Shown: piece after piece, positions 45,360 through 52,794 of the stretch | Layout of the letters: each line of letters begins with the position of its first letter | How positions within the stretch are numbered: the first letter of the stretch is position 1 | Origin: Saccharopolyspora gloriosae | Lineage (GTDB): Bacteria > Actinomycetota > Actinomycetes > Mycobacteriales > Pseudonocardiaceae | Reading direction: 5' to 3' | Assembly: GCF_014203325.1 (NCBI RefSeq) | Contig: NZ_JACHIV010000001.1 | Span: forward strand, 5,705,501 to 5,769,500 | DNA: 64,000 bases | Program-made: the position numbers and the translations under genes | The notes under the pieces: generated by a model | What the model was told of the DNA's origin: nothing | Database searches by the model: none | The model's input: the letters and a program-made list of their open reading frames with translations, nothing else

Positions 45360-45554
45360 TCAGCGCGAGAAGCGGCCGGCCTTCACGGCTAACAGGAACT
45401 CGCTCCAGCGAGCGGCATCGATCGCCACGTACCCACCATCGCGGTCCTTCGTATCGCGGACCGCAGCACTTGAGCCGAGCTTGCCGACCTCGATGCAGTT
45501 GGAAACCAGGTGCGAGCGGGTGGACTTTCGCCAGTTCGTGGGCGTGACGTTCAC
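45360..45554 (-). CDS. DUF397 protein 1
   Basis: A 64-residue protein with the full DUF397 signature: NWRKSTRS, CIEVG, VRDTKDRDGGYVAID and a terminal WSEFLLAVKAGRF. DUF397 proteins are small partners of XRE-DUF5753 regulators (WhiJ/BldB-linked gene sets) and modulate development or secondary metabolism in actinomycetes. It is the most distal of three DUF397 genes downstream of the regulator at 46221. Confidence 0.93.
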   Translation of the reverse strand: MNVTPTNWRKSTRSHLVSNCIEVGKLGSSAAVRDTKDRDGGYVAIDAARWSEFLLAVKAGRFSR

Positions 45555-45610
45555 TGCATCTCCCCTTCCAGATCACCGACCGAAACGACGGCGAGCTTCG
45601 CCGAGTGAGG

Positions 45611-45805
45611 TCAGCGCGAGTAGCGGCCGGCCTTGACGGCGGTGAGGAACTCGTTCCAGCGGACGTGGTCGGTGGTGAAGTGCCCGGCGGCGCGGTCCTT
45701 GGTGTCCCGCACGCCGATCACGGCCGGGGTGACCGCCACCTCGACGCAGTAACCCCCGGAGTTCGACCGGGACGACTTGCGCCACTTCGCGTCGTGAAGA
45801 TCCAC
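45611..45805 (-). CDS. DUF397 protein 2
   Basis: A 64-residue DUF397 protein: KWRKSSRSNSGGYCVEVAV, GVRDTKDRAAGHFTTDH and WNEFLTAVKAGRYSR. It differs from its neighbours mainly in the middle (VTPAVIGV), suggesting diverged specificity. It is collinear with DUF397 genes 1 and 3. Confidence 0.93.
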   Translation of the reverse strand: MDLHDAKWRKSSRSNSGGYCVEVAVTPAVIGVRDTKDRAAGHFTTDHVRWNEFLTAVKAGRYSR

Positions 45806-46026
45806 TGTTGGCCCCTTCTCGTGTCCGCGGTGGTTTTTGTAGGCATAGCGCTCGGTTTGCAGCGGCTCCGGGTCAGGTCAAGTTCAAAGCACGCCACCTC
45901 CGAAGCGAACGACTTGATGCCAAGTCTCCGGAAGCGCAGGGAATCCGGGCGATGCGGCGCGTCCCGGCGGACCCGGCTGCGCCGAACGTCCGCCGTGAGG
46001 ACGCGACACTCGGCGAGCCGGGCGAA

Positions 46027-46224
46027 TCAGCGCAAGAAGCGGCCGGTCTTGACAGCTAACAGGAACTCGTTCCAGCGATCACCGTCGACCGCCACATACC
46101 CGGCGGCGCGATCCTTGGTGTCCCGGACGGCGGCGCCGGGGCCGAGCCTGCCGACTTCGACGCAGTTGGTCTGCTGGCCTGATCTGCTCGACTTCCGCCA
46201 TCCAGTCGGCGTTCGTGAAGTCAC
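46027..46224 (-). CDS. DUF397 protein 3
   Basis: A 65-residue DUF397 protein (GWRKSSRSGQQTNCVEVG, AAVRDTKDRAAGYVAVDG, WNEFLLAVKTGRFLR). Its start codon overlaps the stop of the XRE regulator (ATGA at 46221-46224), so the two are translationally coupled. This is the canonical regulator-partner pair, and the other two copies downstream look like later duplicates. Confidence 0.94.
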   Translation of the reverse strand: MTSRTPTGWRKSSRSGQQTNCVEVGRLGPGAAVRDTKDRAAGYVAVDGDRWNEFLLAVKTGRFLR

Positions 46225-47072
46225 CGAGCCTCCTTCAGATTGTCGATTCGCTCAGCGATGAATTCGATCGACTGCTCGGTCGACATCGCTATGTTCGTCA
46301 AGTCTTGAACCGCGTTCAAGTACTCGTTGGCTATACCTGAGTTCGTCAACGACGCGGACGACCGGTAGTGCTCCATGTGCACGATCGGATTGGCTTTGGC
46401 GAACTCGTAGACGGTGAAAGAACCCATATGAGCGGGGTGCCAGCGCGTGGCTCCACTGCGCACCACCCGAACATCCACGTTGGGGCGCTCGGACATGTGG
46501 ATCACATGTTCCAGCTGCTCCACCATGACCTCACGACCACCGATCAGCTCCCACAACGCGGATTCGGCCAGAATCGCGGTGAACCGAGGCGCATTTTTCT
46601 TCGCCAGGATCTCCCGGCGACCCACCCGCATGAGCACCAAGGTCTCCACCTCGTTGAGCGGGAGACCGTGCATGATCGCTCGGGCATAGTCAGCCGTCTG
46701 GAGCAAGCCGGGTATGACGCCGGTAGCGATGTCGCTGATGTTCGTAGCGGTGCGCTCGAACTCCACCAGCATGGTGAGTTCTTTCCGGGAACCACTCTTG
46801 GTGGTCGAAAGCCAATCTTCCTGGTCGGCGTCGCGCGCCATCTCGACCAATCGATCGCGTTCGGCCGCTGACACCCCGAGAGCAGTCAAGTACGTGGCCA
46901 CGAGCTCTGGCTTCGGGACGATCTCTCCGGTCTCGTAGCGCTGAAGCTTGACGTGGTTGGTTTCGAGATCTCGCGCGAGCGCTCGCATGCTTCTGCCTGT
47001 GGCCTCACGCGCTTCGCGCAATTCGGCGCCCAGCGCTCGCGCTTTGGGGGCTCCGCCCGTGGTACGCCGCAT
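46221..47072 (-). CDS. XRE-family regulator with DUF5753 domain
   Basis: A 283-residue protein. The helix-turn-helix spans about residues 15-70 (LREAREATGRSMRALARDLETNHVKLQRYETGE). The DUF5753 domain covers about 95-275 (ERTATNISDIATGVIPGLLQTADYARAI and following). This is the standard WhiJ-type architecture, acting with DUF397 proteins. The start at ATG 47072 has no obvious ribosome site, so the message may be leaderless. Dyads and GTAAC repeats lie just upstream. Confidence 0.94.
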   Translation of the reverse strand: MRRTTGGAPKARALGAELREAREATGRSMRALARDLETNHVKLQRYETGEIVPKPELVATYLTALGVSAAERDRLVEMARDADQEDWLSTTKSGSRKELTMLVEFERTATNISDIATGVIPGLLQTADYARAIMHGLPLNEVETLVLMRVGRREILAKKNAPRFTAILAESALWELIGGREVMVEQLEHVIHMSERPNVDVRVVRSGATRWHPAHMGSFTVYEFAKANPIVHMEHYRSSASLTNSGIANEYLNAVQDLTNIAMSTEQSIEFIAERIDNLKEAR

Positions 47073-47079
47073 GTACCAA

Positions 47080-47166
47080 GTCTAAAGGTAGACGATCTCA
47101 CCCAGAGTCACCTGATCGAATCATTGCGTTACTGGTACGCGTAACACATGATGTTTCAGTAACACA
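47080..47166. promoter_or_regulatory. Operator-like repeats between the XRE regulator and the small Cys-protein genes
   Basis: The dyad GTCTA-aagg-TAGAC (47080-47093) is followed by GTTAC (47128-47132). Direct repeats GTAACACA then lie at 47141-47148 and 47159-47166 with an 18-bp period. They probably bind the XRE protein and would control both directions. Confidence 0.5.
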
Positions 47167-47179
47167 CCGGAGGTGGGCG

Positions 47180-47380
47180 ATGGATGTTCTGATCTGGGCC
47201 GCGTCGTGCGGGCCGGTGGATTCGCGGTGGCACGTGGTGCGGCGGTCCGACGGCGGCGCGTTGCCCGCGCCGTGCGGGGCGTTCGTGTACGGGCCGGTGC
47301 ACCTGCGGCGCGGCGCCTGCCCGGACGGCACGTTCGATCGGGACGCCTGCCGGGAATGCGTGGCGGTGAGCGATGCCTGA
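47180..47380 (+). CDS. Cys-containing mini-protein 1
   Basis: A 66-residue protein. ATG 47180 has a strong GGAGGTGGGCG site. It contains five cysteines, including the C-terminal pair CRECV, so it could bind zinc or form disulfides. No family is recognised. It diverges from the XRE-DUF397 operon across 107 bp and overlaps the next gene by 8 bp. Such short Cys proteins commonly sit beside XRE-DUF5753 genes. Confidence 0.72.
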   Translation: MDVLIWAASCGPVDSRWHVVRRSDGGALPAPCGAFVYGPVHLRRGACPDGTFDRDACRECVAVSDA

Positions 47381-47597
47381 CCGGCACTTCTGGCGTCCCG
47401 GCGGGGATGCGGTGCGGCACGCGTTCCGGGGGCGCCGCTGGTGCGGCCAGGTGAGCGAGACCTCGGTGTGCGGCACCGGCGTTCGGCTCACCGCCGATCC
47501 GTCCGAAGAGGACTGGGTGATCGCCCCTACCTGCACCGACTGCAACGCGGTGCTGCGCGCCGAACTCCCGGGGCCGGAGCCGGGCCTGTTCGGTTGA
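47373..47597 (+). CDS. Cys-containing mini-protein 2, zinc-finger-like
   Basis: A 74-residue protein whose start overlaps the end of mini-protein 1. The four cysteines occur as RWCGQ, SVCGTG and CTDCN, plus HFW/HAF histidines. That spacing could form a small zinc knuckle. Homologues near XRE-DUF397 operons are annotated as zinc-finger proteins in related genomes (from memory, unverified). It is likely cotranscribed with 47180. Confidence 0.68.
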   Translation: MPDRHFWRPGGDAVRHAFRGRRWCGQVSETSVCGTGVRLTADPSEEDWVIAPTCTDCNAVLRAELPGPEPGLFG

Positions 47598-47630
47598 GGC
47601 CCTCGCAGAATGAACTCAGGTCGTAGTCCT

Positions 47631-47694
47631 GTCAGCGGCGGAGCCGCTGAGCAGCGACCAGCCAGAGCAAGCCGCTGAGGTTCCGCTGAGCGAC
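47631..47694 (-). repeat. Deletion derivative of the intergenic repeat, copy D
   Basis: Read leftward it has the 5' flank GCTCAGCGGAACCTCAGCGG. It then passes directly to the 3' spacer CTTGCTCTGGCTGGTC and the terminal hairpin TCAGCGG-ctccg-CCGCTGA. The entire loop-bearing hairpin of about 90 nt found in copy B is missing. Confidence 0.75.
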
Positions 47695-47834
47695 CAGCTA
47701 CGCAGGTCACTCCGATATGACTCCTGAACTCCCGGGCCGAGCGGACCCCTCCTCCCCGATTCGCTCGCAGCCCGGGTGGCCTCCCGCCCGTCGCGGCGCC
47801 GGAAACCCCGACCCGGCCCGCGCTCCGGGAGGCC

Positions 47835-47871
47835 GAGCGGGGGCGCACCTCGTCCTGGTGCGCCCCCGCTC
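47835..47871 (-). terminator. Very strong terminator hairpin at the end of the ECF operon
   Basis: GAGCGGGGGCGCACC/GGTGCGCCCCCGCTC is a perfect 15-bp stem with a 7-nt loop. It overlaps the stop codon of the last ECF ATPase gene. Confidence 0.85.
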
Positions 47872-48655
47872 ACTCCAGCATCGTCACGAATTCGTCCACT
47901 GTGGTCGGTCGGGAGTCCCAGCCGAGTTCGCCCGCGAGGCGGAACAACTGCGGTAAGCGGTGCGGGGCGGTGTCGGTGAAGACCTCGGCGGGAGCGCCGT
48001 CGGCGACCAGCTCGCCGTCGGTGAGCAGCAGGACCCGGTCGAAGTTCTCCACGCAGAAGTCCATGTCGTGCGTGGTGGCGATGACCGTCCGGCCCCGCTC
48101 GGCGAGGTCCGCGAGCACCGCGCTGAGCACGTCGAGCGCGAACGCGTCCTGGCCGGTGGTGGGCTCGTCCAGCACCACCACCGGAGTGTCCATCGCCAGC
48201 ACCGACGCGATGGCCACCAGCTTCCGCTGCGCGGGCGCCAAGTGGTACGGGTGCGCGTCCGCGAGCTCGGTCAGCCCGGTCGCCGCCAGCGCCGCCGCGA
48301 CCTGCGCGTCCGCCTCGGCCGCCGAGCGCCCCAGGTTGCGCGGCCCGAAGCGGACCTCGGCCGCCACCGTGCGCGCGTGCAACTGGTCCGCGGGGTTCTG
48401 GAACACGAAGCCGACCTGCGCCGCGAGCGTCGAGATCGGGTACTCGGCGGTGTCCCGGTCACCGACCAGCACCCGGCCCGAGGTGGGGCGCGCGAGGCCG
48501 TTGAAGTGCTGCACCAGCGTCGTCTTGCCCGCCCCGTTGGGGCCGATGACCGCGACCCGCTCCCCCTGGCGCACGGTCGTGGAGATCCCGCGCAACGCGG
48601 TCACGTGCTCGTCGTACTGGTGGGTCAGGGACTCGACCCGGATGTCTGCCCGCAC
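47870..48655 (-). CDS. ecfA: ECF transporter ATPase 1
   Basis: A 261-residue ABC ATPase from GTG 48655. Walker A is GPNGAGKTT (about 37-45), Walker B is VVVLDEPTTG and the H-loop is ATTHDMD. The Q-loop reads VFQNPADQL, which is typical of EcfA ATPases. The ABC signature is replaced by HLAPAQRKLVAIA instead of LSGGQ, a noteworthy divergence. It ends a five-gene leftward operon. Uptake would be energised together with the second ATPase. Confidence 0.9.
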   Translation of the reverse strand: MRADIRVESLTHQYDEHVTALRGISTTVRQGERVAVIGPNGAGKTTLVQHFNGLARPTSGRVLVGDRDTAEYPISTLAAQVGFVFQNPADQLHARTVAAEVRFGPRNLGRSAAEADAQVAAALAATGLTELADAHPYHLAPAQRKLVAIASVLAMDTPVVVLDEPTTGQDAFALDVLSAVLADLAERGRTVIATTHDMDFCVENFDRVLLLTDGELVADGAPAEVFTDTAPHRLPQLFRLAGELGWDSRPTTVDEFVTMLE

Positions 48656-48706
48656 GGCGGGGCCTCCTCGACACGTCGTTTTCCCCGGTGCCGCCGGGGT
48701 TCCGGG

Positions 48707-49564
48707 TCAGCGGGGGTGGATCGGCTCGGGTGCGGCGAAACCCGCGGCGGCTTCGTCGAACAAGACCGGCAGCGGCCGGTCCGCGGGCCACCGGCCGCGT
48801 TCGGCGGCCTGCCGCGCCGCTCGGGTGTACCGGGTGGGCGAGACGCCGAAGCCGGGCAGCCGCTCGTCGGTGAACACCTCGTGCGGAGTGCCGTCGAGGG
48901 CGATCGCGCCGTCGGCGAGCACGACGATCCGGTCGGCCAGCTCGACGAGCCCCGCCACCTTGTGCTCGACCAGCACCACGGTGATCCCGCCCGCGCGCAG
49001 TGCCGCCAGGGCGCCGAACACGAGCGCGGTGCTGGCCGGGTCGAGCTGCGAGGTCGGCTCGTCGAGCACCACCACCTTCGGCCGCATGACCAGCACCGCA
49101 CCGATCGCCACCAGCTGCTGCTGGCCGCCGGAGAGGCTGAACGGCGACCGGTCCGCCAAGTGCGCGATGCCCAGTTCGGCGAGCACGGCGTCGATCCGCT
49201 CGACCATCTCCGCCCGCGGCACGCCGAGGTTCTCCAGGCCGAACGCGAGCTCCTCGCGGACGGTGAACTTGGCGCCGGACATCTGGTTGAACGGGTCCTG
49301 CACGACCAGGCCCACATCGGTGACCGCCTCGGCGAGCGCAGTGGTGGCCATCGAGCGGCCCGCCACCCGCACCGCTCCGGTGAGGGTCCCGCCGGTGACG
49401 TGCGGGACCATGCCCGCGATCGCCGCCGCGAAGGTGGACTTGCCCGCCCCACCCGCGCCCACGACCCCGCACACCTGGCCCTGCGGCACCGACAGCGCGA
49501 TGCCGCGCAGCGCCGGCTCGGCGGTCTCCGGGTAGGTGAAGCCGACGTTCTCGAACTCGATCAC
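48707..49564 (-). CDS. ecfA': ECF transporter ATPase 2
   Basis: A 285-residue ABC ATPase. GTG 49564 overlaps the stop of the T-component gene (GTGA). It has GAGGAGKST as Walker A, VVQDPFNQM as Q-loop, a normal signature FSLSGGQQQ and Walker B VVVLDEPTSQ. With the signature-degenerate partner it would form an asymmetric heterodimer with one consensus ATP site. It is placed between ecfT and ecfA. Confidence 0.92.
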   Translation of the reverse strand: MIEFENVGFTYPETAEPALRGIALSVPQGQVCGVVGAGGAGKSTFAAAIAGMVPHVTGGTLTGAVRVAGRSMATTALAEAVTDVGLVVQDPFNQMSGAKFTVREELAFGLENLGVPRAEMVERIDAVLAELGIAHLADRSPFSLSGGQQQLVAIGAVLVMRPKVVVLDEPTSQLDPASTALVFGALAALRAGGITVVLVEHKVAGLVELADRIVVLADGAIALDGTPHEVFTDERLPGFGVSPTRYTRAARQAAERGRWPADRPLPVLFDEAAAGFAAPEPIHPR

Positions 49565-50340
49565 CGGGCGACTCCGACGACGTTGGCGACGACGGCGGCC
49601 ACCGCGACCGCCGCCATGAGCAGTCGCGCCACCCGCTGCGCCGGGGAATCGGCGAGGGCGAGCAGCGCGGTGCGGCGGTGCGGGGCGCCGAACGCGCGCG
49701 CCTCCATCGCCACCGCGCGGGCCTCCAGGTCGGCCAGCGAACCCAGCAGCAGCGGGCCGATCAGCGGCAGCAGCGTCCGCACCCGGCGGCGCAGGCCGGT
49801 GGTGTCGAGGCCGCGCGCCTGCTGGGCGCGCAGCACGTTGCGGGCGCGGGCGCGGAACGCGGGCACGATCTGCAGCGTCGCCGACACCACGTAGCTGGTC
49901 TTCGGCGACAGGCCGCGTTCGACCATCGCGCTCATCAGCGCCCCCGGATGCGTGGTGAGCAGCAGGAACAGGAACGCTCCGAGCATCGCCACCAGCCGCA
50001 GCGAGGTGAGCGCCGCGAAGGACAGCCCCTCGGCGGTGACCGCCACCGGCCCCCACGCGGCCAGCACCGTGGTGCCCTCGGGGAAGAACAGCCCTTGCAG
50101 CAGGAACACCGAGATCACCAGCGGCGCCGCGAACAGCGGCAGCAACCGGGCGTAGGTGCGGCCCACCCCGGCGACCACGACCGCGGGCACCAGCACGAGC
50201 AGCACCAGCAGCAGCGGCGCCCAGAACACCGGGATCGCGAACGCCGTGGTGGTCACGGCCAGCGCGAGCGCCAGCTTCGTCACCGGGTTGAGCCGGTGCA
50301 CGGGCGAACCGCCGTCCTGGAAGAACATCACCGCGCTCAT
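49561..50340 (-). CDS. ecfT: ECF transporter transmembrane (T) component
   Basis: A 259-residue membrane protein. ATG 50340 overlaps the upstream stop (ATGA). Five or so helices are followed by the EcfT coupling region with the two Ala-Arg-Gly-type motifs, visible as RAQQARGLD and AMEARAFGA. The N-terminal VHRLNPVTKLALAL is also a family mark. It links the S component to the ATPases. Confidence 0.92.
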   Translation of the reverse strand: MSAVMFFQDGGSPVHRLNPVTKLALALAVTTTAFAIPVFWAPLLLVLLVLVPAVVVAGVGRTYARLLPLFAAPLVISVFLLQGLFFPEGTTVLAAWGPVAVTAEGLSFAALTSLRLVAMLGAFLFLLLTTHPGALMSAMVERGLSPKTSYVVSATLQIVPAFRARARNVLRAQQARGLDTTGLRRRVRTLLPLIGPLLLGSLADLEARAVAMEARAFGAPHRRTALLALADSPAQRVARLLMAAVAVAAVVANVVGVAR

Positions 50341-51152
50341 GCGCCCACCTCCGCGGCGGCGCGCCGGTCGCGGCCGAAGACGCCGTGCTCCCGCGCGAAC
50401 GGGAACCGCTGGCGCAGCCGGGCGGGCAGCGCCGACAGGACCGCGTAGGCCAGCAGGCAGACCACGACCTTGTCCAGCGGGTCGGCGATGAGCCCGTTGA
50501 TGGTGGCGGCCTCCAGCATGCTGTTGCCGTAGGCCTGCAACGTCCCGATGACCACCGACTGCCCCAGCTGACCGCTCGCGTTGCCGAAGACGAACGCGGT
50601 GGTCGGCGCGGACACCATGCCGGCGACCACGCCGATCAGCGCACCGGCCACGACCACCGCGGGCGCTCGCCGGAACAGGCCGAACCGGGCGAACAGGCCC
50701 ACCAGCGCGCCGACGGAGGCGGCGGTGACCGCGTAGGGCAGCGAACCGGGGTTGATCGTCATGCCGACGGTGATGCTCGACAGCGCCCCGCACGCCGCGC
50801 CCGCCGCGGGCCCGGCGAGCGCGCCGACGAGCACCGTGCCGATGGAGTCCAGGTGCACCGGCAGGCCGCTGATCCGCACCACCTGGCCGATCACGATGTT
50901 GAGGGTGATGGCCACCGGGAACAGCGTCACCGTGGAGGTGGAGAGCCGGGCCATGGCGCCGCTGACGATCAGCAGCGACCCCGCCAGGTAGCCGACGAGG
51001 GCGAGCAGCGCCGCCGAGCCGCCGACCCCGTGCGGGGACGTCGGCCGGGTCGCGATCAGGGACGCGTAGGTGAGCACGACCACGGCGGTGCCGAGGGCGG
51101 TGCGCGCCCCCGGCGACAACCGGATCGGCGGCGCGAAGCGGAGTGCGGTCAT
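50337..51152 (-). CDS. ECF transporter substrate-binding (S) component, substrate unknown
   Basis: A 271-residue, six-helix-type membrane protein from ATG 51152, overlapping the dioxygenase stop. The segment LPVHLDSIGTVLVGALAGPAAGAACGALSSI is typical of S components. The conserved ~60-residue N-terminal extra helices and the C-terminal FAREHGVFGRDRR tail are notable. Being in a dedicated operon rather than with shared ATPases points to a specific ligand, possibly a vitamin, nucleobase or intermediate of the neighbouring pathway. Confidence 0.82.
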   Translation of the reverse strand: MTALRFAPPIRLSPGARTALGTAVVVLTYASLIATRPTSPHGVGGSAALLALVGYLAGSLLIVSGAMARLSTSTVTLFPVAITLNIVIGQVVRISGLPVHLDSIGTVLVGALAGPAAGAACGALSSITVGMTINPGSLPYAVTAASVGALVGLFARFGLFRRAPAVVVAGALIGVVAGMVSAPTTAFVFGNASGQLGQSVVIGTLQAYGNSMLEAATINGLIADPLDKVVVCLLAYAVLSALPARLRQRFPFAREHGVFGRDRRAAAEVGA

Positions 51153-52066
51153 GCGCTCGGGCGGCCTTCCTGCCAGAGCACCGGGCAGTACTCGGGATCG
51201 GAGTAGTCGGGCACGCCGTCGGCGGTGCGGCGCACCAGCTCGTCGTGCTTGTAGGTGGTCTGCCTGCTGTCGGTGGCGAGCCGGTGGTCGCGGTAGGCGT
51301 TCGAGCCGTCCTGCATGTGCATGGAGATGGCCCGGCGCGGCCGGTCGCTCACGTTGGGGCCGCTGCCGTGGTAGAGGCGGCAGTGGTGGAAGGTCATGTG
51401 CCCCTTGGGAATCGTCATCGGCACCTTGACCACGTCGGCGTCGTTGCGCCGGGACGCTTCGGCGAGCAGGTGCTCGCGCTGCTGGTCGCCTTCGACGGCG
51501 GCGTGGCCCTTGCGGCTGTCCCAGCCGCGGAACTCCGACCACCGGTGGCTGCCGTCGACCATGGTGATGGTGCCGAGCGACTCGTCGCAGTGGTGGAACG
51601 GGATGAACGCGGTGATCAGGTCTTCGGAGCTGCAGGACGCCCAGTAGTACTTGTCGAAGTGCCAGGGCACGATGTTCGACTTCTCGCCGGGCTGCGGCGG
51701 CTTGTAGAGCAGGGTCGCCTGGAACATCCGGATCAGGTCGACCTGCGCGAGCCGCGCCGCGGTCGCCGCGATCTCGGGTTTGCGCAGGATCGCGGCGATG
51801 GCGTCGCTCTCGTAGTGCACGTAGTCGTTGTTGCGCTGCACGTCCCCGTCGGCGGCGGTCCAGTAGGACAGCTTCGCCGGGTGGTGCGGCAGCGTTCGGT
51901 CGCGTTCCCCGGCGTAGTAGCGCTCGCTCGCGTCGACGAGGGTGTCGACCTCGTCGTCGGTGAGCAGCTTCGGGGACAGGTACCAGCCGTGTTCGGCGTA
52001 GAACCGGACGTCGTCGGCGGAGGGCAGCAGCGCCGGGTCCGGGTCGAGCGAGGTGGTGTCGGGCAC
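51149..52066 (-). CDS. Phytanoyl-CoA dioxygenase-family Fe(II)/2-oxoglutarate enzyme
   Basis: A 305-residue PhyH-type oxygenase from GTG 52066 behind GAGAGGAG. The iron-binding HxD is WHFDKYYW around residue 136. A distal histidine is in LYHGSGPN and the oxoglutarate-binding arginine in RPRRAIS. Family members hydroxylate or halogenate small molecules. It is the first gene of the leftward operon, overlapping the S-component gene by 4 bp (ATGA). That coupling suggests the imported compound is its substrate or a related intermediate. Confidence 0.9.
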   Translation of the reverse strand: MPDTTSLDPDPALLPSADDVRFYAEHGWYLSPKLLTDDEVDTLVDASERYYAGERDRTLPHHPAKLSYWTAADGDVQRNNDYVHYESDAIAAILRKPEIAATAARLAQVDLIRMFQATLLYKPPQPGEKSNIVPWHFDKYYWASCSSEDLITAFIPFHHCDESLGTITMVDGSHRWSEFRGWDSRKGHAAVEGDQQREHLLAEASRRNDADVVKVPMTIPKGHMTFHHCRLYHGSGPNVSDRPRRAISMHMQDGSNAYRDHRLATDSRQTTYKHDELVRRTADGVPDYSDPEYCPVLWQEGRPSA

Positions 52067-52794
52067 GGTTCTCCTCTCAGGGGTCGCGCGGGGCGGGTGT
52101 CCCGCGCCTGCGCGCGCTCGGCGGCAGCGGGGGCGCCGCACCGGTGCGGCGGGCCGGGCGGGGCGATCTCGTCGCCGCCGAACCCGGATCGGCTCAGCGG
52201 GCGGCGGGCCGCCCGGCGCGGAATGGGTCGCCGGGAAGATTCCCCTGATCTGCGAAGATGATCACGAGCGAGGAAACTAGCACGGCCCAAATATGCGCCG
52301 CAAGCACGCTAGACACCCCATAATTGCCAAGGCAACAACATTTACACGGGATCACCCACATGGATCAACAGTGCTGATATCGACGCCATCACGCGATCCC
52401 GCGAAAACCAGGACGAATTGACCGGCAAGACCAGAACGAGGTCTTTCCACACTGTTCCCGACTACACCTCCACCCCGCCCGGACGCATCATCATCGCCCG
52501 TTTTGCCCGGTAGACATGGTCTTTGACGTGGAAAGCAAGTACACGAACGGCCGAACAACCCTAGTAATATCACCAAAGTTCTGGTGCTGGAATCGAGACC
52601 AGAAGGGTTCATAACGACAGTTCGACCACATCAGATCGTGCACGTCAGCACCGATCCCCTCCTCATCGCGGCGAAATGGTGAAATCACCATTCCGGCCGC
52701 TATGCCCACGCCCTCGACCGGTGGTATTCACCGCCGGTCCGATGAGCGCGGGCGCACTCGCGGAGGGCACAACCACAGCACCGAGCGGAGCACC
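52067..52794. other. 728-bp divergent promoter region, partly AT-rich
   Basis: The stretch 52280-52680 is markedly AT-richer than the surrounding genes and has no convincing gene. It must contain promoters for both blocks of the nucleotide-pathway locus. I looked for cobalamin and TPP riboswitch boxes and could not find them by eye. Confidence 0.5.

Noticed and set aside
52352..52709. Two short minus-strand frames in the AT-rich divergent promoter
   Set aside because: No ribosome sites, no recognisable family, and the start of one lies inside the coding-side promoter region.
52067..52794. Cobalamin or TPP riboswitch ahead of the ECF/radical SAM genes
   Set aside because: I looked for the B12-box and TPP-type conserved segments on both strands and found none.
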